The position numbers and the translations under genes were made by a program. Shown here in pieces: positions 23,000 through 33,792 of a DNA stretch of 64,000 nt (positions are counted from its first letter, which is position 1; every line of letters begins with the position of its first letter). The stretch comes from Leptidea sinapis (Eukaryota; Arthropoda; Insecta; Lepidoptera; Pieridae). Location of the stretch: NCBI RefSeq assembly GCF_905404315.1, contig NC_066286.1, positions 7,943,501-8,007,500 of the forward strand. Reading direction: 5' to 3'. Below the pieces are notes generated by a model. That model had not been told where the DNA came from. It saw only the letters and a program-made list of their open reading frames with translations, and did not search any database.

Positions 23000-23744
23000 G
23001 ATGTTTCTCATGCTTTTAGTTGAACACGCCTAAAACTACTTGTCCTTACTTAAGTTAATGAAATAGCGTAGTATTAGGTCGGATTTAGTATGCAACCGTA
23101 TCTATCGTAAATCTGTTTAATTAAATGCAAGTTCTTGCCTTGTAATTAAATAGTTGTAGCGGGAAGTAAATTGAACCAAAACTATTTATTACTGAGGTTA
23201 TCTTAGCATACTAAAATTGCCTGTATTTCTCAGGCTAAATATATTGTTGAGAATTAGTGCTTATTGTGTATTACGGACAGACCTAAAGCAATTTGCAAAA
23301 AACTTGGAATGTCTAATGTGCTTAGACGTTTGAATACTACTAGATCAAACGAGTTTGTGGCAATTCCATGGTTTGGGAGTAGGAAAAAATTTGCTATACA
23401 TACAAACTATTGGACAGTAGTTTTGTTAGCCTGTTAGTTAGTTGATAATCATCACATATTATAGTTAATTATTTAAAAAAAAAATACCTAGGAGAATTAG
23501 AAATAGAATAAGCTGAAAAAAAATTGATCCCCTGTATTTAATTTGCCGCCTACCTACATGTATTAGAAACACACAGTCAAACATGCAGGTTCTTACACGT
23601 TTTACTTAATTTATTTACTTTTATCTAAATTTAGTATTAATAAATATGTAGTTATTTAATTACATTATTATTTTTAGAGTATCTTCAAAATATGTTGACT
23701 ACAAAGTTAAGTGGTTTATTGTTAATTATTTGTTCTATTTGATC
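23000..23744. other. AT-rich stretch, no gene seen
   Basis: No recognised repeat and no frame worth reporting. Confidence 0.45.
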
Positions 23745-23860
23745 CCACGGTACAGTGTCCGACTAGTGTTACTTGCACTATCATTAAATACGTGGTCAAA
23801 TGGTTTAAGCTGATGATATTGGGGTGCGCCAGACCAGTGATGACAGCAGCGTTGGACAAT
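23745..23860 (-). mobile_element. LINE-A RT scrap
   Basis: The minus strand has WSGAPQYHQLKPFDHV, a degenerate form of the LINE-A WSGAPQYQL..FDRVQRRA region. It is very short and frame-broken. Confidence 0.55.
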
Positions 23861-23884
23861 CATTTAACAAATTGACCTTCCTTT

Positions 23885-24560
23885 GCCCACACTTACTTAG
23901 AGCAAGAATCGTTTACTAAAGTCAAGGAAACCTCTGCTTGCGGCCATTTTTTAACTGGCAACCATGGCTTCTCGTAAATAGTACTTAAATATAAAACTTG
24001 AATTGTGTATTAAAAAAAAAGATGACTATAAATAATTAAAAATAAATTACCAACCTTTACGTCGGCAACCCTTACGTTGCCGCTGAGCTGGCAACCACTT
24101 CTTTTTAAATTTCTTACATAATTTCCTTTAAAATTACGGAAAATTCATTAAAAAACATACACTTGCTCACACTTAACTGGAGTGAGGATCGTTTATGAAA
24201 TCATTGCAACTTCTACTTGCGGACATTTTTTTACTGGCAACCCTGGATTATCTAACTTTAAGTTTATATAAACATTATAAAAAAACAGATGACTGTAAAT
24301 TATTAACAGAATTCTACTTGTTTACACCTGGCATCCCTCATGTTGCGGCTGATGATGAGAGCTGGCAAACATATTTTTTTCAACTCTTTATATATTTTCC
24401 TTTAAATGACGTACAAATTATAAATATATTTAAAAAAACATATAGCAATTTACATCAGAAAACTTATACATTGCAAAATATATGCAAATACATTGCAGGT
24501 AATTGCAGCCATTTTTTTTATGGCCAATACATTACAAACTCTCTAAATGCATTTAAAATT
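23885..24560 (+). repeat. Diverged tandem duplication, ~280-bp unit
   Basis: The block cttgcggccattttttaact / cttgcggacatttttttact, preceded by gaatcgtttac / ggatcgtttat, repeats about 283 bp apart (near 23930 and 24215). A weaker third similarity (gcagccattttttttatgg) lies near 24505. It looks like an old tandem or satellite fragment. Confidence 0.6.
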
Positions 24561-24689
24561 AATTTGGTCAAAAAACCACTTACCTGCAGAAGCTCAGGGC
24601 TCGGTGGGATCTTATACTTGTTGTCAAGAGATTTTGCCGCAAATTTTGTTGCGAGTATATCGTTGCCACGATCCGTGCAATTGGATTAA
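24195..24689 (+). CDS. Doubtful 164-codon open frame on the tandem repeat
   Basis: Longest standard-code plus-strand frame of this part, ATG to TAA. No motif, domain or signal peptide I recognise apart from a hydrophobic start (LLLADIFLLATL). It begins inside a repeat unit whose neighbouring copy does not keep the frame open, which argues against coding function. Listed because it is long for AT-rich DNA. Confidence 0.15.
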   Translation: MKSLQLLLADIFLLATLDYLTLSLYKHYKKTDDCKLLTEFYLFTPGIPHVAADDESWQTYFFQLFIYFPLNDVQIINIFKKTYSNLHQKTYTLQNICKYIAGNCSHFFYGQYITNSLNAFKINLVKKPLTCRSSGLGGILYLLSRDFAANFVASISLPRSVQLD

Positions 24690-25074
24690 ATGTTAGGTTT
24701 TATTATGAATATTATTATTTTTCTTGATATTAATATTATTCATTTTACATGCTCATGCATTCTTGCTCCCGGAGGAAAAACAAAAGTTATTGTTTACAAA
24801 GAAAAGCTGCGGTAGGTGAGTAGTATTTCGATTTCGTTTCAAGAACGAGTTTCACTAGATCAAAGACCGAGGTTCGTGTTAACAAAATTTAATTTTATAT
24901 TCATGTTTATTTAATTTTTAAATATAATATAAATAATAAAATATCTACACTGTAATAAAGATTGTTATATTTTATGAGTAGTCAATAATTTGAACATAAT
25001 AATTTATATTTTCTAACAAAATTATTAACGTAAAAAACCATTTAAAATCCTATTAGACATATTTAATATAAATC

Positions 25075-25312
25075 TGCTGGACAAAGGACTCTCCCAAAGA
25101 CCTCCACTATTTGTATGTATTTTATATTAAAATTGTTTCGACGTCCACTCCACAAGATCCTGGGATGCCCTCATCCAACCAGACCAGATCATCTGTCCAT
25201 CCTGTGGGGAAACACTACGTCTTTCGGTACATGGTCGCCATTTGAGGACTTAACTGCTCCAACGGCCATCTGTCGAGCTATGTGCCCTGCCCACAGCCAC
25301 TTCAGTTACATC
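25075..25312 (-). mobile_element. LINE-C (RTE-like) 3' fragment
   Basis: The minus strand reads VLKWRPCTERRSVSPQDGQM, matching the 'VLEWRPRTGRRSVGRPP.RWTDDLVK' end common in lepidopteran RTE-like elements. It is preceded by ctgctggacaaaggactctc. A ~30-bp insert (attttatattaaaattgttt...) interrupts it at about 25115 and recurs at 28146. Confidence 0.65.
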
Positions 25313-25327
25313 ATCAATAAATATATA

Positions 25328-25639
25328 TTTTTTTATGAAAATATGGGATGAGAAGAGCAGGACGTTCAACTGATGGAATTTGATACACCCTAATCATTAC
25401 AAAGCAGTGGGGCTCAAGATTCTTGAAAAACCCAAAATTCCTGAGCGGCACTACAATTGCGCTCATTACCTTGAGTAATAAGTTGTTTAGTATCATTTGC
25501 CCAATTATTTCACTAGCTACGGCGCCCATCAGACTGAAACACAAAAATGCTTACACAATACTGCTTCACGGCACAAAAAGGCGCCGTTGTGGTACCCATA
25601 ATCTAGCTGGCATCCTGTGCAAAGGAGCCTCCCACTGGT
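25328..25639 (-). mobile_element. S1 SINE-like element, full length
   Basis: Complete copy from T-run/ATGAAAATATGGGATGAGAA to the accagtgggaggctcc terminus at 25639. Confidence 0.88.
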
Positions 25640-25939
25640 GAGAATTATCGCGATATAACAAACAAACTAATCAGCTTTACAATATTGATGTTTGACTTAT
25701 GTGGTATGGTCAATCGCAAAGCTTGTTCGATATAATCACGCAAACTAACTGATAATGTGGAAACAATTTCCTTGCCAATCAGGCTGTGTGTGCTACTACT
25801 AGCCTCAGGAGTTAATTTGCAGATTATGTGTTTCTCCGCATGAATTAACTAAACAATGGCAAAGCATTGATTTATTTATATATTCTTTATTAAGGATAAT
25901 TAACACTTACTCAATAAAATTCAATAACTATGGTAATAT

Positions 25940-26330
25940 AATATAACGCCTACTACTCGGCTAAGTCGAGTTAGTAAGTCTTTTGTGGGGCGATGTATGC
26001 TTTTACATCAAGATCCCAGAAAATGTTCAAAAGTATTACGTTATTTAAACGAATTGTTAAAAAACGTTCGTCTGGTAAAGGTTACTATAACATAAATGAC
26101 TTTCTTAATCATACGACAGATTGGGAATGGAGCGACCGCCCTTAGGCTATTAAATAAAAAGTTTAATTGTACGATATTTCTTTGTAAACGTATTTTTTGA
26201 TGAAAAAAAAAGCCCGCTCAGATTGCGTCCATTCTTCTCAGGTCTGAGGCATTCGTTTTGGAATGGGTGGTAGTTTTTGTCTTTCAATTTTTGAATTTGA
26301 ATTTGATTGAATTAATGTTAATAATTTACT
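25940..26330 (+). mobile_element. LINE-B 3' fragment
   Basis: Matches, in opposite orientation, 48400-48760. It includes the coding tail (NHTTDWEWSDRP-stop) and the 3' UTR block gcccgctcagattgcgtcc, ggtctgaggcattcgtttt, gaatgggtggtagttttt. Both are standard LINE-B end sequences. 5'-truncated. Confidence 0.75.
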
Positions 26331-26929
26331 GACTCATTACAACCACAGTCCATCTCGAAACGTCAAAAATGTCAGGATAGCGAAAATAAAAGTGTAAAAG
26401 TGTAACTTTTACGCAAAATCTAACGTAAAAACAATTACAATTATTTCATTCATCAGGCATTTTAACCCTTTAAAAAGTGTTTTATTTAAATGTGTTCATT
26501 CCAATTATGTAATATAACATCATTATCTATATTTAAATTTAGGTGGTTTAGCAGATATTATAAAATTTCTTAATTGCACGAGTTTATCTGAATGTGGGTT
26601 GGTAAAGGTTAGAAGTACAAATGAAGAAGACAAGTAATAAAAAACAACCAAAGTGAAAAAGTGGATCGACGCTCGTGGCGTCATTCATTGGGATCGATGT
26701 ACACCACTCACGCTTTTTGACCCTTCTTATACCACAGTTATATAAAATACTATAATATAAAATTATAAGTAATAGCATTTATTCTTACTTCTTATTTGTA
26801 CTTCAGTTTTAAGCATTTTTGTTTTTGTTTTTGGCTTTGTACTGGATGGAGATTACGGATGAATTAATTTTGTTTTGAAAAATATTAATCTATTCATTAT
26901 TTTACTTTCATTAAGTAGTAAGCATTACT
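26331..26929. other. AT-rich stretch, no gene seen
   Basis: No recognised repeat. A 64-codon minus frame (26584-26778) lacks motifs. Confidence 0.45.
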
Positions 26930-27146
26930 GTGTTTCTGTCTGAAGGGTGCCGTGCTAGTGAAATTACTAGGCAAATGAGACTTGACATCTTATGTCTCAA
27001 GATGACGAACACAGTTGTACTGCCACTCAGAATTTTTGGGTTTTTCAATAATCCTGAGTGGCAAAGCATTGTAATGGATAGGGCGTATCAATTACCATTA
27101 CCTAAACGTCCTGCTCATCTTTTCCTTCATTTTCATAAAAAAATTA
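26930..27146 (+). mobile_element. S1 SINE-like element, plus orientation, 5'-truncated
   Basis: Matches S1 from tgtttctgtctgaagggtgc to the 3' end cattttcataaaaaaatt. It is the only clear plus-strand S1 in the window. The first ~95 bp are missing. Confidence 0.85.
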
Positions 27147-27431
27147 CATCTAATTATTAAATATCAAGACTATTCTGTTTAACGATGAAATTCTTAAAAT
27201 GTCTATAAGGTTTTATTTAAAGTTATACAACCTACTGCAGTCGAGTCCATAATACTGTTTCGTTATATTTGTAGTTGTTAAATCCTAAGGCTATATTCAT
27301 AATGCTGTTTTTGTGGAACAGGTAGAAAAGGAAAATAGTTATTCTTTTCGAAATGGAAGATTAAAATAATTTGTCGGAAGCTGATTTAACAGACAATAAC
27401 TATTGAATATATTTTTCCGGTAGTTCTTTAT

Positions 27432-27752
27432 TGAATCATCATCATTATTTCAGCCGGAAGTCGTCCACTGCTGGATAAAGGCCTCCCCCAAGGATCCTTC
27501 GCATGACACGAATTCCACCGAACCGAAGAGCTGATCTAATTCCTGCAGGAATCTCTTCAGTAATAAATGCGGTAAAAGACACACAACAAAGAATTACTGT
27601 TCTAGCCTTTCACAGAACACTGGATCCGCAACAATTCGAGCAGCTCTGCCTTGCACGTGGTCAAATGGCTCGAGATGATACTGGGGTTTGCCAGACTAGA
27701 GATCACAGCAATTCTCCATAATATGTGGCCAGAACTGCGCTTTGTTGATCGC
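27432..27752 (-). mobile_element. Retroelement scraps: LINE-C-type motif joined to LINE-A RT fragment
   Basis: 27432-27490 carries catcatcattatttcagccg and gtccactgctggataaaggc, typical of LINE-C-associated 3' sequence. 27495-27752 on the minus strand is LINE-A RT from about YCCHLWSGAPQYQL to CVFYRIYY, with stops and indels. Confidence 0.65.
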
Positions 27753-28539
27753 AAGATATATAAGAAAGAAAGAAAGAAAAATCATTTATTCTGCAACTTA
27801 AACCTAGTATGCAGAATTGGAGTTCACCTTAGCATACTACTGATCTTACCAACAGGTGATATGATCAGCGCTGGTCTTCCGGAGAACCCCATTATATGAA
27901 GGATTACCATTCGGTTAGTGTTGATGGCTCAAAATATAAGCAGTAAAAATTTTATTAATACTGATTAAAAGATGAATACTTTAGCACCTTAAACGTACCT
28001 TTAGTTTCCATCAAATACGGTACTGCCTCGGGAAATCCCATTACATCGAGACACTACAATTATTGTCGCTTATTTTCCTTATACTCAACCGTTTCAGGGA
28101 TAATCCGGATATCTTCCCGAATGTTCTATGTAAGAGGATGCCACGCTGCGGATAACACTGTTATGTATTTTATATTAAAATTGTTTCGACGTCCGCCTCG
28201 GGATAATATTCGCATTCTACGACTTTCGCTTATTGAGCATTTATTTGATACGATTCTTCGAATGTCCGCTTTACCGATTGGGTTTTGGGATAAATCAAAT
28301 CAAATGGCCTTTCATAATTCTCTCCTCTCTCATCTTCTTACCCGACTAACACTATTCAAATAATGATGATAAGAATATATTATTATGGCTGCCTTAAGCC
28401 GAGGAGTCACTAATAACTATAATTCTATAGATGAAATATTTAGTACAAACTATTTAACTCAAGTAGAAAGAATGAACTTTACGTCCCGTTCTTAGCTAGG
28501 GTTAAGGGCTCTTTCATCTGTCTTGTTTGTTCTGTTATT
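27753..28539. other. No gene seen; (GAAA)n tract
   Basis: A short (GAAA)n run lies at about 27763-27782. At 28144-28175 there is a second copy of the 30-bp block tgtattttatattaaaattg-tttcgacgtcc also present at 25115. Frames here are short and unrecognised. Confidence 0.4.
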
Positions 28540-28701
28540 GTTTTTTTTTTTAATTTTTTTGACAATTTTTTTTTATTTTGTTTGATTATGAGTCAGCATT
28601 AAAAATACATGCAGCTTCAAATTTTCACCCATCTACGATCAACATTTACTTTAGTATCGCGATTTTAATATCGGCAATACAACGTTTGCTGCGTCAGCTA
28701 G
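28540..28701 (+). mobile_element. Helitron 3' end, 5'-truncated
   Basis: Matches the last ~160 bp of the Helitron at 54771-55082 (gattatgagtcagcattaaa, ttcacccatctacgatcaac, cggcaatacaacgtttgct) and ends GCGTCAGCTAG followed by T. The 5' half is absent. Confidence 0.85.
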
Positions 28702-28703
28702 TA

Positions 28704-28976
28704 CATAAATAAAATTTGAAAAACAAAATTTTTATGAACGATGCGGGACTCGAACCCACGACCTCCGGCGTTCCGTGCCGCTGCTCTAACCAACTGAGCC
28801 AACCGTTCGAGTGACGTATCGTTATGAAATCTTGTATGCTTTGTTCAACTCTTAGGTTGTGGCTTCATCTACAGGATCTACTTTCAGTTGGTTAGAGCAC
28901 CGGCACGGAACGCCGGAGGTCGTGGGTTCGAGTCCCGCATCGTTAAAAAAATTTTGTTTTTCAAATTTTATTTGTG
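28704..28976. mobile_element. M2 TIR element with tRNA-like module duplicated as an inverted repeat
   Basis: TIRs CATAAATAAAATTTGAAAAA at the left and the inverse at the right, with at least 26 matching bases. Flanking TA (28702-28703 and 28977-28978) suggests a Tc1/mariner-type element. It sits exactly at the end of the Helitron 3' terminus. The interior holds a tRNA-like sequence twice: minus strand at about 28738-28811 and plus strand at about 28881-28945, so most of the element can fold into one long hairpin. The 56649 copy has a single tRNA-like module. Confidence 0.85.
28738..28811 (-). repeat. tRNA-like sequence (pol III A and B boxes) inside M2
   Basis: The minus strand reads GGTTGGCTCAGTTGGTTAGA (A-box region), an anticodon-arm-like CCGGC..GCCGG equivalent, and GTGGGTTCGAGTCCCGCAT (B box and T arm). 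The presumptive anticodon loop lacks U33 and acceptor pairing is poor, so it is a tRNA-derived module and not a functional tRNA gene. Confidence 0.8.
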
Positions 28977-28979
28977 TAT

Positions 28980-29400
28980 ACATAACATTATCAAGAATAT
29001 ATTGAGAGGCAAAACCCAAGATGTTTATTTCTATTTTACTCTCAATGATTCTTTTGGCAAAACAAGTTTATGTTTGTTCCTCGTGTTAACGTTATGATTG
29101 TCACAATTTCTAGCAAATTCCTCAATGTGCTTATTAACATATAGAACATTATCAAGAATATATTGAGAAGAAACAATCAAAATGGTTATTTCTTTAAAGT
29201 TTTCTCTTAATGATTCTTTAGGACCTAGGTTATAGATAGCGCGAATAGCCCTCTTCTGCAGCACAAAGATGGTATTAATATCGGCAGCATTGCCCCATAG
29301 CAATATACCTTAGGACAGAATACTATGAAAATGACTAATGTAAACTAGTCGCGCTGTATCGGATCGTATATAGTCCGAGACTTGAATATAATAAAGTGAC
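28980..29400 (-). mobile_element. LINE-B RT C-terminal fragment with a partial tandem duplication
   Basis: The minus frame 29031-29303 contains GNAADINTIFVLQKRAIRAI, YNLGPKESLRENFKEITIL and NTRNKHKLVLP, highly similar to the LINE-B copy at 48301-49310. The block cattatcaagaatatattga...tctcaatgattctttt occurs twice (about 28986 and 29150), a local duplication. 5'- and 3'-truncated. Confidence 0.82.
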
Positions 29401-29619
29401 AGAAGGAATCTATATCTATCATCTGATGATCCTCGGTCTGAACGGTCACGTATGTGAACAGACAGTCGCTAATGGACACAAAGTCACGATTAAATTATAT
29501 CACGATTAAGTAAAAAAAAATGTAAATTAATATTATGTAAAAACAAGAGTTATAGAGTAGGCACAGTAGATGCATCAATCCAAACACACCGTAAATAAAT
29601 ATTTAATAATATACATACA

Positions 29620-30000
29620 TTTATCACGGGGTGTGTTCCGAAGAGCTGTTTCACATGATTCCTGCCGCTGAATTCCTCCTTCGCACGACACGCCACAAGT
29701 CAGGATATCATCCCCACCACCTGAATGTGTGGAGGTTGTCCGCAGTGCGGTTTTCAATGAGCTTTCTTTCACGTACAAAGCTGTGGGATGAACTACCTTT
29801 TGCGGTGTTTCCAGGACGAATACGACATGGGCACATTAAAAAACGCGTTCACCTTAAAGGTAGGCAATACACCCTTGTTTCCTCTGGTCAAAACCAGAGC
29901 AAGAGAAAGTGGGCGGCGGTAATCACTGAAAACCAGGTTGATTCACCAGGTGACCCGTACGCTCGTTTTTCCTCCAAAAAAATAAATATCTTAATTATTG
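29620..30000 (+). mobile_element. LINE-A 3' fragment
   Basis: Plus frame: CSEELFHMIPAAEFLLRTTR, HKSGYHPHHLNVWRLSAVRF and LWDELPFAVFPGR, then the DPYARFSS end. Collinear with the better copy at 51658-52408. Frame shifts break it after VFPGR. The 3' end reaches a short A-run near 29990. Confidence 0.85.
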
Positions 30001-30009
30001 TTCCATAAA

Positions 30010-30720
30010 ATATGTCTATCTAATAGAACTAAGTGATCGACTAGGGTCAGCTGGGAATTAGCAACCAAACCAAGTTGTACAGAACCGCACCTGTTTGATA
30101 AGTTTCTGTGTCAACAATGCAATACAATCAAACCGCAAGTAATGTTATACAAGCATCACGCTGTAATAAGCCATGAAGCATAATTTGTACAAAGTCTAGC
30201 ATGTCTAGTGAACTGTCTGCATTTTGGATGCGTTATATTCAAACTATAAAATGGTTACTGTGATCCTTAGAAAGTACGTCGAACACTGATAAACTAAAAA
30301 AATCACCTTACATGGATTAATAAATCTCACAGCGCCCTGCGAGTCCAGTTTAACAACACCTTCAGAGCACTGTAGGAGCTGCCACGTTTTCGTAGCGCGT
30401 CAGCTATGTTTGCACACGCAGAGGTCGATAGCCTTAGCGCCGTTCCACACAAAAAGCGGCTTCTCTACTCACTACTAGCCGACAGCATGTACAGTCCGTA
30501 TGTTGGCCTTTAAAATTGATATTGGTAGATATATAATAATATATCCCTTTGTAGTTATAATATTAACACAATTAGATTATAAGTTTACTAACATTGGATC
30601 GCAGTTATCTAAATATAAAAGTTTTATTATTATTTATAAAACAATTTTATTAAATCTTTTCAAAAGTACTCTCTACCAGCCACTATTAATAATCTTATGC
30701 GCCTAAACCAGTTTTGGACC
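30010..30720. other. No gene seen
   Basis: A GC-richer patch at 30340-30485 (cagcgccctgcgagtccag...) stands out but matches nothing I know. The frame at 30500-30706 is AT-driven. Confidence 0.4.
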
Positions 30721-30721
30721 T

Positions 30722-31150
30722 TTGTACGGCCTTCCCGAACTCTGTTAGCACATCTTCGAGCGACGCAAACCTGTTTGCTGATTTTTTATTTTAGAGAATA
30801 AAAAGAAGGCACACGGTGCCAGATCAGAACTGTTAAGATAGTGACCCATGACTTTGACCGGTATGGTATTCAGGAAGGCCCTTGTTTTGAACGCTGCTGA
30901 GTGCGCGGACGCATTGTCGTGGTAGTGAATCATTAGCCCTCGGAGCCAGGTATTCGCTCGCCTGCCGCTCATGGTAGTAAAAACTTCGTCGACTGACGCT
31001 TCGTTTTGGGATCGTATTGATAAATCCAGGATTCATTACATGTTACAATGTCGTAAACGCGCGGAGACAAGCCTGCTTCAACCAAGGCTAGCTTCTAAGC
31101 TTCGGTGAGGCTTTGCAGCACGCAGCTCGAAACTATTCGTCTCACGCAAA
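30722..31150 (-). pseudogene. mariner-like transposase, catalytic region, inactivated
   Basis: The minus strand shows mariner signatures in order: DIVTCNESWIYQYDPKTKRQ (about 30995-31060), MIHYHDNASAHSAAF (about 30880-30930) and YLNSSDLAPCAFFLF (about 30795-30840). In active mariners these carry the DD34D catalytic triad. Here the first Asp is Asn (CNESW for CDESW) and the third is Ala (PCAFF for PCDFF); only the central HDN Asp remains. Frame shifts separate the first from the second block. TIRs were not identified. Confidence 0.85.
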
Positions 31151-31159
31151 AGTACTCGT

Positions 31160-31647
31160 GTATTATCTTGTGTAAGCTTCCCCATCTAATCTTAAATATA
31201 TGCTTAATTTCTTATATGTAAGTTGTTTCATTTATTAAATTAAATTTTTCACTGCGAGCATTTTCCTCGGTAACAGCAGTTGAAGATGGATCATTTCTTT
31301 CTTCATCATCGAACCATAGATGACCCCACTTAAATTGTTGCTTTAAAAGGGCCCTTATCCATTAACGCCATTTGAAGTCAATCTGACTCGTCTGACCGTA
31401 TTTGAAATCATAAAAAACATTGAACGAAAATGCATTTCCCGACGCAGATCCATTGTTCAATGAGATACGATAATTCAATTTAGTTTTCAAAAAAATATGG
31501 AGGGATATTTGAACTTCGAATAATGGTATTGTTACTTATACATGAACATAAATAATTTTAAAGGTACCGCAGTACACTTTTATATGACATTAAGGTACAA
31601 GAGAAGGGAGGGAGGAGGGAAGAGAGCAGTGCAATCACATATTTTAA
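31160..31647. other. No gene seen
   Basis: Purine-rich patch gaagggagggaggagggaag near 31602-31621. No recognised feature. Confidence 0.4.
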
Positions 31648-31965
31648 ATGATCACAATTAGCCACGGCTTTATAATATATAAAAACTATTATTCGCAAAA
31701 CAATCTGAGTGACCCGGTAATAGAGGTGTATGTATGGAATTTCCCATTAGCCGAAATAGCAACTTTGAAATTAATACTAAATAAAACTTGCTTGGTGCGA
31801 AATTTCAGTGTAAAACAGTTAACATATTATGACAGCCAGAACATTCTAGATTTAAAAAATGTAAAATATTACACATACAAAATAACATTCAGTTTTGGCG
31901 TAGAACTGAACGCAGCAGATATAGCTCGCAATATTAATACTGTATTTGGAGAGGATATAATATAA
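31648..31965 (+). CDS. Unrecognised 105-codon open frame
   Basis: ATG to TAA with mixed, protein-like composition (IIYKNYYSQNNLSDPVIEVY near the start, GVELNAADIARNINTVFGED at the end). No signal peptide or transmembrane segment is evident. It lies between a mariner relic and an M1 element and does not overlap any recognised repeat. It could be an exon, a fragment of an unrecognised mobile element or an old viral insert, or chance. I do not recognise a family. Confidence 0.3.
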   Translation: MITISHGFIIYKNYYSQNNLSDPVIEVYVWNFPLAEIATLKLILNKTCLVRNFSVKQLTYYDSQNILDLKNVKYYTYKITFSFGVELNAADIARNINTVFGEDII

Positions 31966-32086
31966 CTACGGAACACAATATGCGTATTTAGTTTAATCAC
32001 TATCTAGGAAACTTTCACTTGAAGAACAATACCCCGAGTAAGAATAGCCACTAAACTTCTTAGCTAATTTCTTGCCAACTACCTTA

Positions 32087-32502
32087 GATTAAGGATTGGT
32101 CTCCACTGCGCTACCACTAGACACCGCACTACCTAAGAATAACAGCTTCTTTATTGCGGCAACAATTAAATGCTTGTGTGCGTGGCATCTTTAAAATTTT
32201 GTAACATGCGCTTCGTGTTATTTTACATTGAAATTAATAAAATACAAAATACTTACTGATGATATATTATCCCAGTGTCTTTCTTATTATTTCTTGTAGT
32301 ATTGTTTTTACAAAGTTTTACTACGCCACCGTTAGTTAGTTTCAATTATTAAGCAAAGTTTAACAGAACATGTGGCCCGTCAACGTCACACATTGTTCGA
32401 GACTGGCTCGAGGACGCCCATCTGGGCGTAGTAAAAGTTGCCGCACTTTGGAATTACGCTTGCGGTATCTAGGTGCAGCGCAGCAGAGACCAATCCTTAA
32501 TC
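32087..32502 (+). mobile_element. M1 TIR element, full length (416 bp)
   Basis: Starts GATTAAGGATTGGTCTCCAC, ends with the inverse, and is flanked by TA (32085-32086 and 32503-32504). Collinear with 8148-8602 but about 40 bp shorter in the middle. It carries the uninterrupted site (ttaca|ttgaaattaat, 32227/32228) at which the 16148 Helitron entered the other M1 copy. Confidence 0.88.
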
Positions 32503-32619
32503 TAGGTTTAAACTACATAAAACTACTAATTAATAAGCGCCACAGTTTTATGTTAACGTACATTTTGAAGTGAATTGTGACTTGTAATGTAAAGTGGCTT
32601 CTAAATGATAATCTACTAT

Positions 32620-32745
32620 TTTTTTTATTTTTTTTATGGAAGAGCAGGACAAACGAGCATACAGGTCACCTGATGGTAAGTGATCACCCAAGCCTACGCG
32701 AAGTAACACCAGAGGAATCACAAGAGCATTGCCGAACTTATTAAG
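32620..32745 (-). mobile_element. LINE-A extreme 3' end
   Basis: T-run followed by atggaagagcaggacaaacg, gtcacctgatggtaagtgat and accagaggaatcacaagagc, matching the 3' end of LINE-A as at 8836. About 125 bp only. Confidence 0.8.
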
Positions 32746-32945
32746 TCTCGAATAAACTTAAATATGAATTCGAAAAAACATTAGTACATGGCGGGCGAGG
32801 ATTGGACGGGGTCTCCGTGGTGAGACTACAGGACAAATGCCTTAAAGTGATGGAAACTGTTTTTGTGGTTACTTCATCCTGTAACTCACTACAGGTTTCT
32901 CGGGTCCGGTCAAGCAATAACAGCAGATAGCTATTGTATTGAACT

Positions 32946-33207
32946 TTTTTTTTTATGAAAATACGGGATGTTTCGAGCAGGACGTTCAGCTGATGATAAT
33001 TGATAAACTCTGCCCATTACAATGTAGTGCCGCTCTGGATTCTTGAAAAGCCCAACAATTCTGAGCAGCACTACAATTGCGCTCGTCACCTTGAGATATA
33101 AGATGTTAAGTCTCATTTGCCCAGTAATTTCACTAGCTACGGCGCCCTTCAGACCGAAACACAGTAATGTTTACACTTTGCTTCAGGGCAGAAATAGGCG
33201 CCTTTGA
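32946..33207 (-). mobile_element. S1 SINE-like element, 5'-truncated
   Basis: T-run/ATGAAAATACGGGATG to agaaataggcgcc; the terminal ~35 bp including accagtggg are missing. Confidence 0.85.
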
Positions 33208-33792
33208 ACAATGATGGTGAAATTTGCAGTGCGATTGGCCCGACTCGTCATGCAATCTTTATCACTCCTCGATAAAACAATACTTAAGGACGCGTTTACG
33301 AATCCGACAAAAATAAGATATGTTTCGGTAGAGTTTGTGATGAAATGAAACTAAATCTAACAAAACTAAATATTACCACAAATAGATTACTTCTTTATAA
33401 CCAATTAGCGGGAAATACTTGCTTTTAAATTTTGATATTTTATGTCGTAAAAACGATTATCCGTTACCTCTTCAGACAAAATTGACGAAATGGGGCTTAA
33501 ATCAGGATCAGTTTTCTGCTACTACTTACATAATTTTGTCTCTTAAAAATTACGTTAGGAATACAGATATAATATTTTCAAAAAGTAGACACTGCGTCGG
33601 TTGTAAGCAGCAGCTCGTACTCGGAAAGATCGCTGTACGAACATGAACATTATTTATAAGCTCTACAATACTGTCTTTGATACTTTACATATTTTGTAAG
33701 CAGTCAGATTTTCAAAAAATTAGGTTTCTGTATTTTTTTGAAGAATTAGTGATTTTTAAGTTCATCTCTAAATATAAGGTCTATATTAAATC

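Noticed and set aside
28881..28945. Candidate tRNA genes (also 28738-28811, 40785-40860, 56686-56757)
   Set aside because: A and B boxes are present, but the anticodon loop lacks U33, acceptor pairing is poor, and all copies are embedded in TIR elements. They are tRNA-derived repeats.
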